Positions 1-8,020 of a DNA stretch of 23,946 nucleotides are shown here, in pieces. Positions within the stretch are counted from its first letter, which is position 1, and each line of letters begins with the position of its first letter. A program made the position numbers and the translations under genes. The stretch covers positions 1 through 23,946 of the forward strand of contig CABUDN010000015.1 of assembly GCA_902490355.1 (NCBI GenBank). The letters run 5' to 3'. The stretch is from an uncultured Oscillibacter sp. Its GTDB lineage: Bacteria > Bacillota > Clostridia > Oscillospirales > Oscillospiraceae. The notes under the pieces were generated by a model that saw only the letters and a program-made list of their open reading frames with translations, made no database searches and had not been told where the DNA came from.

Positions 1-125
1 GGTTGTCAACGGGGGAATCCCCAAGAAGCCGCTAAAACGATTGCGTATAATTTGTGTACTATTCATAAAAAGACGAAACATTCCGCGAAAACACCATTTT
101 TTTCAGGGAACGGAACAGTATTGGA

Positions 126-154
126 TTGCAAGTGGAAGGCAAAACTGCTATCAT
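126..154 (+). promoter_or_regulatory. Vegetative (sigma-A type) promoter of the DUF368 gene
   Basis: TTGCAA at 126-131 and TATCAT at 149-154 are separated by exactly 17 bases, and the gene starts at 186 with an AAGGAGG ribosome site at 168-174. The AT-rich stretch before it (about 40-120) shows no convincing gene; the upstream neighbour lies outside the window. Confidence 0.6.
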
Positions 155-185
155 GTTTTGAAAAGGCAAGGAGGAGCGCAGGCAC

Positions 186-1034
186 ATGAGAAAACCGCGG
201 AATCAGAATTTGGTGGTACGATGGCTGCGGGATGCTCTGTGCGGAATCCTTCTGGGAGCCAGCGCGATTTTGCCGGGCGTTTCCGCCGGTGTGCTGGCGG
301 TGGTATTTGATATCTATCAGCCCATGATGGAAATTTTGACCTATCCCCGGCGTGCCATCCCGCAATACTGGGGGCGGATTCCGCCGTTGATTGCAGGCTG
401 GTGTGTAGGATTTGTGGCTTTTGCCAAGGGGATTGCCGTCTGCCTGGATCAGTCTGCTACAGTGACTGTGTGGCTGTTTATCGGATTGATTGTGGGCACG
501 ATTCCGGCCCTGTTCCGGGAAGCGGGAAAGGAAGGCCGCACACCCGGCGCGTGGGTGAGTCTGCTGGTATGCGCGGCGGCGGTATTCGGAGGGCTGTTCT
601 ATGTCAGCCATGTGGCCCATGCAGTGGTGGAGCCGAATTTCTGGTGGTACAACTTCTGCGGGGTCCTGTTTGGACTGAGCGTCGTGATTCCCGGGATGAC
701 GTCCTCATCCGTTATGATGGCGCTTGGACTGTATCAGCCCATGCTGGAGGGAATGGCACGGCTGGATCTGCTGGTTTTATCGGCGTGCCTGCCGGGACTG
801 ATTCTCACGGTGGCTTTGCTGGCCCGGCTGATGACCTGGTTTTTCAAGCGCTTTTACGCGGTCACATTCCATGGGATTCTGGGAATTGTGCTGGCCACAA
901 CGTTGGTGATTGTTCCCACAACGTATACCGGTGTGGGAGAGGTGCTGCTCTCGGCGCTGTGCTGTGCCGGAGGATTTGGCCTGGCCTTCTTCCTGGCCCG
1001 CCTGGATCGGAAAATTCAAAACGGAACCACATAA
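186..1034 (+). CDS. popT: DUF368 family membrane protein, probable polyprenyl-phosphate transporter (PopT type)
   Basis: A 282-residue, strongly hydrophobic protein with about eight membrane segments. The N-terminal half carries the DUF368 signature around residues 19-35 (GILLGASAILPGVSAG) and a related half-repeat at about 163-175 (GLSVVIPGMTSSS), giving the inverted-repeat look of the family. DUF368 proteins (PopT) have been shown in Gram-positive and Gram-negative bacteria to return undecaprenyl phosphate across the cytoplasmic membrane so that the lipid carrier for peptidoglycan and teichoic acid can be reused. The assignment comes from family resemblance. The ATG is preceded by AAGGAGG 11 bases upstream. 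The gene stands alone, with its own promoter, and converges on the next gene across a shared terminator. Confidence 0.85.
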   Translation: MRKPRNQNLVVRWLRDALCGILLGASAILPGVSAGVLAVVFDIYQPMMEILTYPRRAIPQYWGRIPPLIAGWCVGFVAFAKGIAVCLDQSATVTVWLFIGLIVGTIPALFREAGKEGRTPGAWVSLLVCAAAVFGGLFYVSHVAHAVVEPNFWWYNFCGVLFGLSVVIPGMTSSSVMMALGLYQPMLEGMARLDLLVLSACLPGLILTVALLARLMTWFFKRFYAVTFHGILGIVLATTLVIVPTTYTGVGEVLLSALCCAGGFGLAFFLARLDRKIQNGTT

Positions 1035-1068
1035 AAAAGGACTGCCCGTATGGGCAGTCCACTTTTTT
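1033..1068. terminator. Bidirectional intrinsic terminator
   Basis: A perfect 9-bp stem (GGACTGCCC 1039-1047, GGGCAGTCC 1052-1060) with a 4-base loop is flanked by A6 on the left and T6 (1063-1068) on the right. It can therefore end transcription of both the DUF368 gene (plus) and the convergent PLP-enzyme gene (minus). The minus-strand gene's stop codon overlaps the T run. Confidence 0.9.
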
Positions 1069-2353
1069 ATTCCGGAAGAGACACCAATCCGGCATCATAG
1101 AGCTTCTGCAAACTCATGAGGATGCCCAGCTTGGCATGGTACCAGGTCAGGCCGCCCTGGAAGTAGACGGCATAGGGCGGACGAATGGGGCCGTCGGCGG
1201 AGAGCTCGATGGAACTGCCCTGGATAAAGGCACCGGCTGCCATAATGACATCGGAGTCATAGCCCGGCATGGCCCAGGGTTCCGGCGTGACATAGCTGTC
1301 CACCGGGGCAGCGGCCTGGATCCCGCGGCAGAAGGCCATCATGGCCTCCCGGCTGCCCAAGGTGACGGCCTGGATGATGTCGTGACGGTCCTCCGTGGCA
1401 TTGGGGACACAGGAGAATCCCAGCCGCTCGTAGATATTGGCGGCGAAGATAGCGCCCTTGAGGGCACCAGAAACCACGGTGGGGGAGAGGAAGAGGCCCT
1501 GATAGAATGCGGGCATCAATCCCAGGTTGGCACCGACTTCCTGGCCCAGACCGGGCGCGGAAAGACGATAGGCGCACCGCTCGATGCACTCCTTCGTGCC
1601 GCAGATGTAGCCGCCGATGGGAGCCAGTCCGCCGCCGGGGTTCTTGATCAGGCTGCCGACAACCATGTCGGCGCCCAGATCGGAGGGCTCCAGCCGCTCC
1701 ACAAATTCGCCGTAGCAATTGTCCACCATGACCTTGACATCGGGCTTGATCTGCTTGCAAAAAGCAATCAGTTCCCCGATCTGCTGGACGGAGAAGGAGG
1801 GACGGGTGGCGTAGCCCTTGGAGCGCTGAATGGTGATCAGTTTGGTGCGCTCATTGATAGCGGCCCGGATGGCGTCATAGTCGAAGGAACCGTCGGGCTT
1901 CAGATCCGCCTGGGCGTAGGTAACGCCGTATTCTTTCAGAGAGCACTTGCTCTCCCGAATACCGATGACTTCCTCCAAAGTATCATAGGGAGCGCCTACC
2001 GGGGAGAGCAGTTCATCCCCGGGCAGGAGATTGGCGGACAGCGCCACCGTCAGGGCATGGGTGCCGCAGGTGATTTGAGGACGAACCAGGGCAGCCTCCG
2101 TGTGGAACACGTCGGCGTAGACCCGCTCCAGATTGTCCCGGCCCTCATCGTCGTAGCCGTAGCCGGTGGTAGCGGCAAAGTGCGTGGCATTGACCCGGTT
2201 TTTCTGCATGGCGGCCAGGACCTTGCCCTGGTTGTACTCTGCGGTTTGATCGATTGCATCAAACCGTTCCCGCAGAGCCCGCAAAACGGATTCTCCATAT
2301 TGATAAACAGCGGGACTCACGCCCAACTGCTGGTACATCGTTTCCATTTTCAT
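1067..2353 (-). CDS. Methionine gamma-lyase family PLP-dependent enzyme (aluminium-resistance protein family)
   Basis: A 428-residue fold-type I PLP enzyme of the Met_gamma_lyase/'aluminum resistance protein' family common in Firmicutes. Visible landmarks are the cofactor-binding aspartate D211 in VDNCYGEF, the putative Schiff-base lysine K237 in GSLIKNPGGG, and the glycine-rich segment around residues 96-123 that would hold the phosphate. The true substrate of this family is not settled; C-S lyase chemistry on cysteine or methionine-like substrates is inferred from the fold. The start is supported by GAGGTTG upstream of ATG and by a consensus promoter just beyond. The gene appears monocistronic. 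In other Firmicutes the family often neighbours miaA/hfq or glnR; none of these is in this window. Confidence 0.85.
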   Translation of the reverse strand: MKMETMYQQLGVSPAVYQYGESVLRALRERFDAIDQTAEYNQGKVLAAMQKNRVNATHFAATTGYGYDDEGRDNLERVYADVFHTEAALVRPQITCGTHALTVALSANLLPGDELLSPVGAPYDTLEEVIGIRESKCSLKEYGVTYAQADLKPDGSFDYDAIRAAINERTKLITIQRSKGYATRPSFSVQQIGELIAFCKQIKPDVKVMVDNCYGEFVERLEPSDLGADMVVGSLIKNPGGGLAPIGGYICGTKECIERCAYRLSAPGLGQEVGANLGLMPAFYQGLFLSPTVVSGALKGAIFAANIYERLGFSCVPNATEDRHDIIQAVTLGSREAMMAFCRGIQAAAPVDSYVTPEPWAMPGYDSDVIMAAGAFIQGSSIELSADGPIRPPYAVYFQGGLTWYHAKLGILMSLQKLYDAGLVSLPE

Positions 2354-2394
2354 TTAATCAACCTCGTTTTTGGCATTTTTTGCACTAAAAAAGT

Positions 2395-2423
2395 ATTATA
2401 GCAGGCGTAAATGCAAAAGGCAA
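2395..2423 (-). promoter_or_regulatory. Sigma-A type promoter of the PLP-enzyme gene
   Basis: Read on the minus strand, TTGCCT (2418-2423) and TATAAT (2395-2400) are 17 bases apart, 42 bases before the ATG at 2353. The -10 box is a perfect consensus. Confidence 0.75.
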
Positions 2424-2436
2424 GAGAAAAGCGCAT

Positions 2437-2470
2437 AAAAAAGCGGCACACAGAATCTGCGTGCCGCTTT
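2437..2470 (-). terminator. Intrinsic terminator of the NlpC/P60 gene
   Basis: A 10-bp stem (AAAGCGGCAC 2440-2449, GTGCCGCTTT 2461-2470) with an 11-base loop. On the minus strand it runs into TTTTTT, 11 bases after the stop codon at 2481. Confidence 0.85.
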
Positions 2471-2480
2471 GAGGCGAGAA

Positions 2481-3380
2481 TCAAACGTGAATGCCGCCGA
2501 CGAAATATGTATTGTAGTAGCCGCTAGTCAGATCACTGATGATAACACCGTTGCTGCGGGAAGAAGAGGAGTGAATGAACTGACCGTTTCCAATATAGAT
2601 GCCGGCGTGAGAGCAGGCCTTTCCGGCGTTGCGGCTGGGATCATTGAAGAACACCAGATCGCCGGGCTGCAGGGCACCGATGCTCCAGACCTTGGTACCG
2701 ATTCCGCTCTGCCACTGGCCGGTGGCGGTGTGGGGAAGGGAGTAGCCAAACTGCTGGTAAACATACATGGTGAAACCGGAGCAGTCAAAGCCGCTGGGGG
2801 AAGCGCCGCCATAGACATAGCGGGTGCCCAGGTACTGGCGGGCGGTATCGACGATACTGCTGCCGCTGGAGGAGCCGTCAGAACTGGTCAGGTCCAGGAA
2901 ATCGCTGCGGATGTAACCCTCCGTACCATACTGGCAGGTGACGCTGTACCAGCCGTCGACAAAGGAATTTACCGTAACAATGGAGCCGGTGTCCACAGAA
3001 GCCAGAACCGAGCTGTCGGTGGAGGGACCGGAGCGGACGTTCACGCCGTCCGAATTCACTTCCCCGTAAGACTCGAAGATGTTGTCCTGATCGATGATCA
3101 AATAGTCGGCGGAAACATAACCAGCATTTCCTTCATAGCTGATTTTGTACCAACCATCAATGGAATCATCCAGCACGGCAACAGCTACGCTTTTATCCAG
3201 GGTTGTGACGATGGAAGCGGAGGTAGAGGCCTCGGAACGAAGTCTCAGGGAAGAGCCGGTAGTAGAGCCCACAGCGATGGCAACATCGCTCTCTGCGGCC
3301 ATAGCGGAAACAGCCAGCACGGTGGTCGTCACGGCGGTCAGAAAGAGAACTTTGGCCGCCTTACCTGCGAAATGTGTCAT
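2481..3380 (-). CDS. Secreted SH3b-SH3b-NlpC/P60 (C40) peptidoglycan endopeptidase
   Basis: A 299-residue exported protein. Residues 1-29 form a signal peptide (charged start, hydrophobic core, VSAMAA cleavage region). Two bacterial SH3 repeats follow at about 32-95 and 103-165, each with the RLRS/NVRSGPS...GWY..SY pattern. A Ser/Gly linker at 166-175 leads to the NlpC/P60 catalytic domain (177-299). The catalytic cysteine is C200 in FDCSGF, the histidine is H258 in CSHAGIYIG, and H270 is the likely third polar residue. C40 enzymes usually cut the D-gamma-Glu to diaminopimelate bond in peptidoglycan stems during cell separation or turnover. AAAGGATG lies 8 bases before the ATG. The gene follows the 99-residue gene by 37 bases, so co-transcription is likely. 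Confidence 0.92.
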   Translation of the reverse strand: MTHFAGKAAKVLFLTAVTTTVLAVSAMAAESDVAIAVGSTTGSSLRLRSEASTSASIVTTLDKSVAVAVLDDSIDGWYKISYEGNAGYVSADYLIIDQDNIFESYGEVNSDGVNVRSGPSTDSSVLASVDTGSIVTVNSFVDGWYSVTCQYGTEGYIRSDFLDLTSSDGSSSGSSIVDTARQYLGTRYVYGGASPSGFDCSGFTMYVYQQFGYSLPHTATGQWQSGIGTKVWSIGALQPGDLVFFNDPSRNAGKACSHAGIYIGNGQFIHSSSSRSNGVIISDLTSGYYNTYFVGGIHV

Positions 3381-3417
3381 TGGTGCAGCATCCTTTCAAA
3401 TCATTTGTAGAGAGAAA

Positions 3418-3717
3418 TCACTTTCCGGCCAAAGCCCGGTCCAGCCAGATGGCGGCAATATCCATTGCGGCGTAAAGACTGTCCTTTTCGCTCTTTTTTA
3501 CCACGCGGTCCCGAGACTTGAGATCCGGATCGGTCAGCTGCAGCTGAACGGAAACCTTGGTGGCCACTTCCAGATCCTGCTCTTTCTTCGTGGAAAGGAC
3601 CTGCATCATAATGATATATTTTTCAGCCATCGTGCCGTAATAGATCAGATTGTCGACCCGGCGGAGAGGATGGCCCTTATAAATCAAACCTTCGCTCTTT
3701 GCTTTGTTTTCAGCCAT
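3418..3717 (-). CDS. Small conserved-looking cytoplasmic protein, function unknown
   Basis: A 99-residue soluble protein rich in Lys, Asp and Glu, with no signal peptide or membrane segment. The start is fixed by a strong AAAGGAGT ribosome site 6 bases before the ATG at 3717; in-frame codons further upstream overlap the promoter and lack a ribosome site. The N-terminal half (YKGHPLRRVDNLIYYG, then a hydrophobic AEKYIIMMQVLS) looks beta-rich. The C-terminus (residues about 75-96) reads as a helix. I do not recognise the family. It has its own consensus promoter and is followed 37 bases later by the NlpC/P60 endopeptidase, so the two may form one transcript; any functional link is guesswork. 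Confidence 0.75.
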   Translation of the reverse strand: MAENKAKSEGLIYKGHPLRRVDNLIYYGTMAEKYIIMMQVLSTKKEQDLEVATKVSVQLQLTDPDLKSRDRVVKKSEKDSLYAAMDIAAIWLDRALAGK

Positions 3718-3748
3718 GAAAATACTCCTTTGAAAAAATTGTAACCAA

Positions 3749-3777
3749 ATTGTAACAGATTTTTTCCGACTTGTCAA
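3749..3777 (-). promoter_or_regulatory. Consensus sigma-A promoter for the 99-aa gene / NlpC operon
   Basis: On the minus strand a perfect TTGACA (3772-3777), a 17-base spacer and TACAAT (3749-3754) lie 31 bases before the ATG. This is the strongest promoter match in the window, suggesting high basal expression. Confidence 0.8.
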
Positions 3778-3842
3778 TAAATCCAGCGGGGGAATTTGAC
3801 GGAAAAATTCTCCTGTTTTTTGCAAATCTCACAAAAAAGTAC

Positions 3843-3901
3843 AAAAATGTCCCGCAGAATCTGGTCGTAGCCTACGTTTGCCGCGACCAAACTCTGCGGG
3901 A
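3843..3901 (-). terminator. Long-stem terminator following ireB
   Basis: The arms 3851-3867 and 3884-3900 form a 17-bp stem (18 with the flanking 3850/3901 pair) around a 16-base loop. The two non-Watson-Crick positions become G-U pairs only when the minus strand is transcribed, so the RNA hairpin belongs to the ireB direction. The minus transcript then reads ACATTTTTGTACTTTTTT. The stem is unusually long for an intrinsic terminator. Confidence 0.75.
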
Positions 3902-3924
3902 TCGGTATCAAACTGTAACTTTTG

Positions 3925-4170
3925 TTACTGCCCCAAATATTTCCGAACCAATACCTGCAGCAGCTCGTCCCGATCAATTTTACGGATCAGGGTCCGGGCA
4001 TTGTTGTGATTGGTGATATAGGTGGGGTCTTCGGAGAGAATATAGCCCACAATCTGATTGATTGGATTATAGCCCTTTTCCTCCAATGCCTGATAGACCG
4101 TGGAGAGGATTTGATGGATCTCCGCGTCCTTCTCCAGTGCGATACTGAATTTCCGGGTAAAATCGTCCAT
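3925..4170 (-). CDS. ireB: IreB family regulatory phosphoprotein (UPF0297/DUF965)
   Basis: An 81-residue protein carrying the IreB signature (EKGYNPINQIVGYILSEDPTY at about residues 31-51, then NNARTLIRKIDRDELL). In Enterococcus, IreB is phosphorylated on N-terminal threonines by the PASTA kinase IreK and affects cephalosporin resistance and cell-wall homeostasis. Here the N-terminus is short (MDDFTRKFS) with a single threonine, T5, as possible acceptor. GGTGGT precedes the ATG by 6 bases. Many Firmicutes place ireB with ruvX/yqgF and a DUF1292 gene; here it stands alone with its own promoter and terminator. Confidence 0.9.
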   Translation of the reverse strand: MDDFTRKFSIALEKDAEIHQILSTVYQALEEKGYNPINQIVGYILSEDPTYITNHNNARTLIRKIDRDELLQVLVRKYLGQ

Positions 4171-4217
4171 ACAGACACCACCTTTCTTTCTCTGGAGCGA
4201 TTACCAACATGGTATAT

Positions 4218-4246
4218 AGTATACTCGATTTTTGAAAAGCTGTAAA
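4218..4246 (-). promoter_or_regulatory. Sigma-A type promoter of ireB
   Basis: On the minus strand TTTACA (4241-4246) and TATACT (4218-4223) are separated by 17 bases and lie 47 bases before the ireB ATG. The promoter sits directly behind the 3' end of pheT, where I see no strong intrinsic terminator, so some read-through from the phe operon is possible. Confidence 0.7.
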
Positions 4247-4285
4247 GCGTAAAAACTGAAAGATTTTTACTCAAAGCAAAAATGT

Positions 4286-6979
4286 TCAGCGCAGGACGGC
4301 ACCCAACTGGGATGCCAGCAGCTCCAGAATGCTCTTGACGTCGGCATCGGCTTCCTCGGCGGTCAGGCTGCGGTCGTCGGCGCGGAGGGTGAGATTGAAG
4401 GCGACGCTCTTTTTACCCTCAGGGATGCCGGTACCGGTATAGATATCAAAGAGCGTGACTTCCTTCAAAAGACCCTTGGCGCCCTTACGGATGCAGGCCT
4501 CCAGATCCGCCACCGGTACAGTGCGGTCACAGACCACGGCAATGTCCCGGGTAACGGCAGGGAACTTGGGCAGGGGCTGATAGACAGGCCGCTGGCCCAT
4601 GCTGCCATACAGCGCATCAAAGGACAGCTCGGCGGCGTAGAGCTCGCAGTCCACGCCGTAATTGGCGGCTACATGGGGGTGAATCTGGCCCAGAACGCCC
4701 AGCAGGGTATCGCCGGCGTAAACCTTGGCGCAGCGGCCGGGGTGATAGGAGGGATTCTCCCGCTCGGCAGTAAACCGGACGTCGCTGATCCGCAGGCCTT
4801 CCAGCACGGTTTCCACGGCGCCCTTGATGGTGAAGAAGTCCATCTCGGGACCATAGGCGCCCAAGGAGAGCACCTTGGGTTCGTCGGCCATGCCGGAACC
4901 GTCGTGCTTGGCGAAGTAGGTGCGGCCCAGCTCATAGAACCGGGCGGACTTGTTGCGGTAATTGTAGTTCCGGGTCAGGATCTCCAGCATGGAGGGCAGG
5001 GTTGTGGTACGCATGATGGAGGTATCCTCACCCAGGGGATTGAGGATCCGCATGGAGGTGCGCAGGGGGGAGTCCTTGGGCAGATCGATCTTGTCGTAAT
5101 AGGTGGGGCTGATGAAGGAATAGGTGATGATCTCATTGTAGCCCGCGGACCGGCACAGTGCGCCGATGCTGTTTTCCGCCTTCTGGACGGGGGAGAAGCC
5201 GCGGCGGGGATTGATGCCGGAAGAAAGCGTGTTGGGAATGTTGTTGTAGCCGTAGAACCGGGCCACTTCCTCCGCGATATCGGCATTATGCTCCACGTCA
5301 GAGCGCCAGGAGGGGACGAAAATGGTGCTGCCCTTCAGGGTGAAGCCCAGGGAGAGGAGAATCCGGCGCATCTCGGATTCGGGGACGTCGGTGCCCAGCA
5401 GGGCATTGACCTTCTCCGGCTCCAGTTCCACGGTGACGGGATTGCTGTCCCGGGCGATGACGTCCATGACGCCGTCCACCACTTCGCCGGCACCCAGCAG
5501 CTCCACCAGCTCGCAGGCACGCTGCACGGCCTTCATGGTGTTCATGGGATCCAGACCCTTTTCATACCGGGCGGAGGCCTCGGTGCGCATGTTCAGGGCG
5601 GTGGCGGTGCGGCGGACGGAAGCGCCGTTGAAGTTGGCGGACTCGAAGAGCACCATGGCGGTGTCGCCGATGATCTCGCTGTTGGCGCCGCCCATGACAC
5701 CGGCCACGCACACGGGTTTGTCCTGGTCACAGATGCACAGCATGGACTCCGTCAGCTCCCGAACGTTGCCGTCCAGGGTCTGGATGGTCTCGCCGGGGCG
5801 GGCGGTGCGTACCACGATGGTGCCGCCGTCCACGCAGGAGAAGTCAAAGGCGTGCATGGGCTGGCCGTATTCCAGCATGACGTAGTTGGTGATGTCCACG
5901 ATGTTGTTGATGGGACGAACACCGGAATTGCGCAGCCGCTCCCGCATCCAGGCGGGGGAGGGCTGGATCTTGACGTTTTTCACCAGCCGGGCGGTGTAGC
6001 GGGGGCACAGGTCCCCGTCCTCAATCTCGATGTCCACATAGTTGGCGATGGAGTCGCCGCAGCCCTGAATCTCCGGCGTATGGAGATGAAGCTCTTTGCC
6101 GAAGGTGGCGCTGGCCTCCCGGGCAAGGCCGATGACGCTCAGGCAGTCCGGGCGGTTGGGGGTGATTTCAAATTCCACCACATGGTCGTCGGCGCCGATG
6201 ACTACGGCCATGTCGTCGCCGGGTTTGACACCATCCAGACCGTTGAGCACCCAGATGCCATCGGAGATGCAGTGGGGGAACTCCGCCTGCTGGGCATGGA
6301 GGTCCTCCAGAGTGCAGATGTGCTGGGTCTGGGTATTCAGGGCCACCAGATCGCCAACGTGGATGTTGGAGCAGGGGGTGGTGACGGACATGGTCTCGCC
6401 GCCGCAGTCACAGGTGACGGTGAAGACGCTGCCGCAGTCCACCTTCACAGCCCGGGCAGCCTTGACGGAGCCGAAGATCGGAGCGCCGGGGGCAATGTCG
6501 GCGGGGATGGAGGGCTTTTCGGGGTTGAGAGGCTTGTAGTCGTTCAGCAGAGCGGCGGGGGTGATGACGGCTTCGGGATAGTCGTGCTCAGCGGTGAGGC
6601 CCAGCTCCTTGAGGGAGCAGAGCATGCCGTTGGACACCACGCCCCGGAGCTTGCCCTTTTCAATCTTTACACCGCCGGGGAGCAGGGATTTGTGCTTGGC
6701 CACAGGGACCAGATCCCCTTCGTGAATGTTCCAGGCGCCGGTGACGATCTGGATCGGATCCGCCTCGCCCACATCGATCTGGCAGACCCACATATGGTCG
6801 GAGTCGGGATGGCGTTCCATGGAGACGATCCGTCCGGCCACCACATTCTGCAAAGAGTCATTGAGCACCTCGGTGACTTCCACCTTGGAGCCGGAAAGGG
6901 TCATGGCCTCGGCGAATTCCCGATCGCCGACAGAGCCAAGATCCACAAATTCATTGAGCCATTTTCTGGATAATTTCAT
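4286..6979 (-). CDS. pheT: Phenylalanyl-tRNA synthetase beta subunit
   Basis: PheT forms the alpha2-beta2 enzyme that charges tRNA-Phe and hydrolyses mischarged Tyr-tRNA-Phe. Domains in order: B1, then an EMAP-type OB tRNA-binding domain at about residues 42-155; the B3/B4 editing domain at about 310-490 (GQPMHAFD at 372-379); B5 at about 512-585; the catalytic-like core at about 590-790; and the C-terminal ferredoxin-like anticodon-binding domain at 805-897 (FPAVTRDIAVV). At 897 residues it is about 90-100 longer than usual PheT (near 800). The excess sits at about residues 150-240 and contains what looks like a second, degenerate piece of the OB domain. It lies 15 bases downstream of pheS, with GGGAGG before the ATG, and is the last gene of the T-box operon. 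Confidence 0.97.
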   Translation of the reverse strand: MKLSRKWLNEFVDLGSVGDREFAEAMTLSGSKVEVTEVLNDSLQNVVAGRIVSMERHPDSDHMWVCQIDVGEADPIQIVTGAWNIHEGDLVPVAKHKSLLPGGVKIEKGKLRGVVSNGMLCSLKELGLTAEHDYPEAVITPAALLNDYKPLNPEKPSIPADIAPGAPIFGSVKAARAVKVDCGSVFTVTCDCGGETMSVTTPCSNIHVGDLVALNTQTQHICTLEDLHAQQAEFPHCISDGIWVLNGLDGVKPGDDMAVVIGADDHVVEFEITPNRPDCLSVIGLAREASATFGKELHLHTPEIQGCGDSIANYVDIEIEDGDLCPRYTARLVKNVKIQPSPAWMRERLRNSGVRPINNIVDITNYVMLEYGQPMHAFDFSCVDGGTIVVRTARPGETIQTLDGNVRELTESMLCICDQDKPVCVAGVMGGANSEIIGDTAMVLFESANFNGASVRRTATALNMRTEASARYEKGLDPMNTMKAVQRACELVELLGAGEVVDGVMDVIARDSNPVTVELEPEKVNALLGTDVPESEMRRILLSLGFTLKGSTIFVPSWRSDVEHNADIAEEVARFYGYNNIPNTLSSGINPRRGFSPVQKAENSIGALCRSAGYNEIITYSFISPTYYDKIDLPKDSPLRTSMRILNPLGEDTSIMRTTTLPSMLEILTRNYNYRNKSARFYELGRTYFAKHDGSGMADEPKVLSLGAYGPEMDFFTIKGAVETVLEGLRISDVRFTAERENPSYHPGRCAKVYAGDTLLGVLGQIHPHVAANYGVDCELYAAELSFDALYGSMGQRPVYQPLPKFPAVTRDIAVVCDRTVPVADLEACIRKGAKGLLKEVTLFDIYTGTGIPEGKKSVAFNLTLRADDRSLTAEEADADVKSILELLASQLGAVLR

Positions 6980-6994
6980 GTCTGTTTTCCTCCC

Positions 6995-8020
6995 TTAGAA
7001 CTGCTCCAGGAAGCGGATGTCATTTTCGAAGATCAACCGCAGGTCGCTGATCTTGAACTGGCCCATGGCCAGCCGCTCCAGACCCATGCCGAAGGCATAG
7101 CCGGAGTACACGTCCGGATCCACGCCGCAGCCCCGCAGTACTTTGGGATGCACCATACCGGCGCCCAGTACCTCGATCCAGCCCTCGCCCTTGCAGGTGG
7201 GGCAGCCGACGCCGCCGCACTTGTGGCACTGAATGTCCACCTCGCAGGAGGGCTCGGTGAAGGGGAAGTGGTGGGGGCGGAAACGGGTGACGGTGTCGGG
7301 ACCGTAGATCTCCCGAATCACAGCGTTGAGGGTGCCCTTGAGATCCGCCATCGTGATGCCCTTGTCCACCACCAGGCCTTCGATCTGGTGGAACATGGGG
7401 GAGTGGGTGGCGTCCACCTCGTCCTTGCGGTAGACGCGGCCGGGGGAGATCATGCGGATGGGCACACCGTGCTCCTCCATGGCGCGGATCTGCATGGGAG
7501 AGGTCTGGGTACGCAGCAGGGTGCGGGAGTCCTCATCCAGATAGAAGGTGTCGGACCACTCCCGGGCGGGATGGTCGTCGGGGGTATTGAGCTTGGTGAA
7601 GTTATAGTCGGACTGCTCAATCTCGGGACCGTCCATGATTTCAAAGCCCATGTTGATGAAGATCTCCTTGATCTCATCGAGCACGGTGTACATGGGGTGC
7701 TTGTGGCCGATGGCGGCCTTCTTGCCGGGGATGGTGACATCCAGAGTCTCATCCTCCAGCTTCTGGGCCATGGCCTTCTGGGCCAACACGGCGGACTGGG
7801 ATTCTACGGCGGATTCCACCGCGGAGCGGACCTCGTTGGCCAGATGTCCCATGACGGGACGCTCCTCGGGGGAGAGCTTGCCCATCTGCTTCAAAACGGC
7901 GGTCAGTTCGCCCTTCTTGCCCAGATACTGGACCCGCAGCGCTTCCAGCGCGGCGGCGTCCTGGGCCGCAGCGATGGAAGTGAGCGCTTGGCTGCGGATG
8001 GCTTCCAACTGTTCTTTCAT
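6995..8020 (-). CDS. pheS: Phenylalanyl-tRNA synthetase alpha subunit
   Basis: The catalytic subunit of the class II phenylalanyl-tRNA synthetase, 341 residues. An N-terminal coiled-coil arm (about 1-90) contacts tRNA-Phe. The catalytic core shows motif 2 around 194-215 (GRVYRKDEVDATHSPMFHQIEG within SPGRVYR...) and motif 3 at 307-320 (GYAFGMGLERLAMG). Residues 265-276 hold a CxxC-x4-CxxC cluster (C265, C268, C273, C276), which probably binds zinc as in many clostridial PheS proteins. The ATG shares its last bases with the preceding gene's TGA stop (ATGA overlap at 8017-8020), so translation is likely coupled to that unknown gene. Expression should respond to uncharged tRNA-Phe through the upstream T-box. 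Confidence 0.97.
   Translation of the reverse strand: MKEQLEAIRSQALTSIAAAQDAAALEALRVQYLGKKGELTAVLKQMGKLSPEERPVMGHLANEVRSAVESAVESQSAVLAQKAMAQKLEDETLDVTIPGKKAAIGHKHPMYTVLDEIKEIFINMGFEIMDGPEIEQSDYNFTKLNTPDDHPAREWSDTFYLDEDSRTLLRTQTSPMQIRAMEEHGVPIRMISPGRVYRKDEVDATHSPMFHQIEGLVVDKGITMADLKGTLNAVIREIYGPDTVTRFRPHHFPFTEPSCEVDIQCHKCGGVGCPTCKGEGWIEVLGAGMVHPKVLRGCGVDPDVYSGYAFGMGLERLAMGQFKISDLRLIFENDIRFLEQF

Noticed and set aside
1..189. Open frame from the left edge to 189 as the end of an upstream gene
   Set aside because: It passes through AT-rich intergenic sequence and the DUF368 promoter, and the residues show no domain; another frame stops at 35, so the true upstream gene cannot be judged.
4247..4285. 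AT-rich GTAAAAA/TTTTTAC hairpin after pheT as a terminator
   Set aside because: The stem is nearly all A-T and no T run follows it, so I do not call it an intrinsic terminator.
4673..6973. Long open frame on the plus strand opposite pheT
   Set aside because: It is antisense to a well-conserved gene, composed of low-complexity Gly/His/Ala/Val/Asp runs typical of the reverse frame of GC-rich codons, and has no plausible ribosome site or family.
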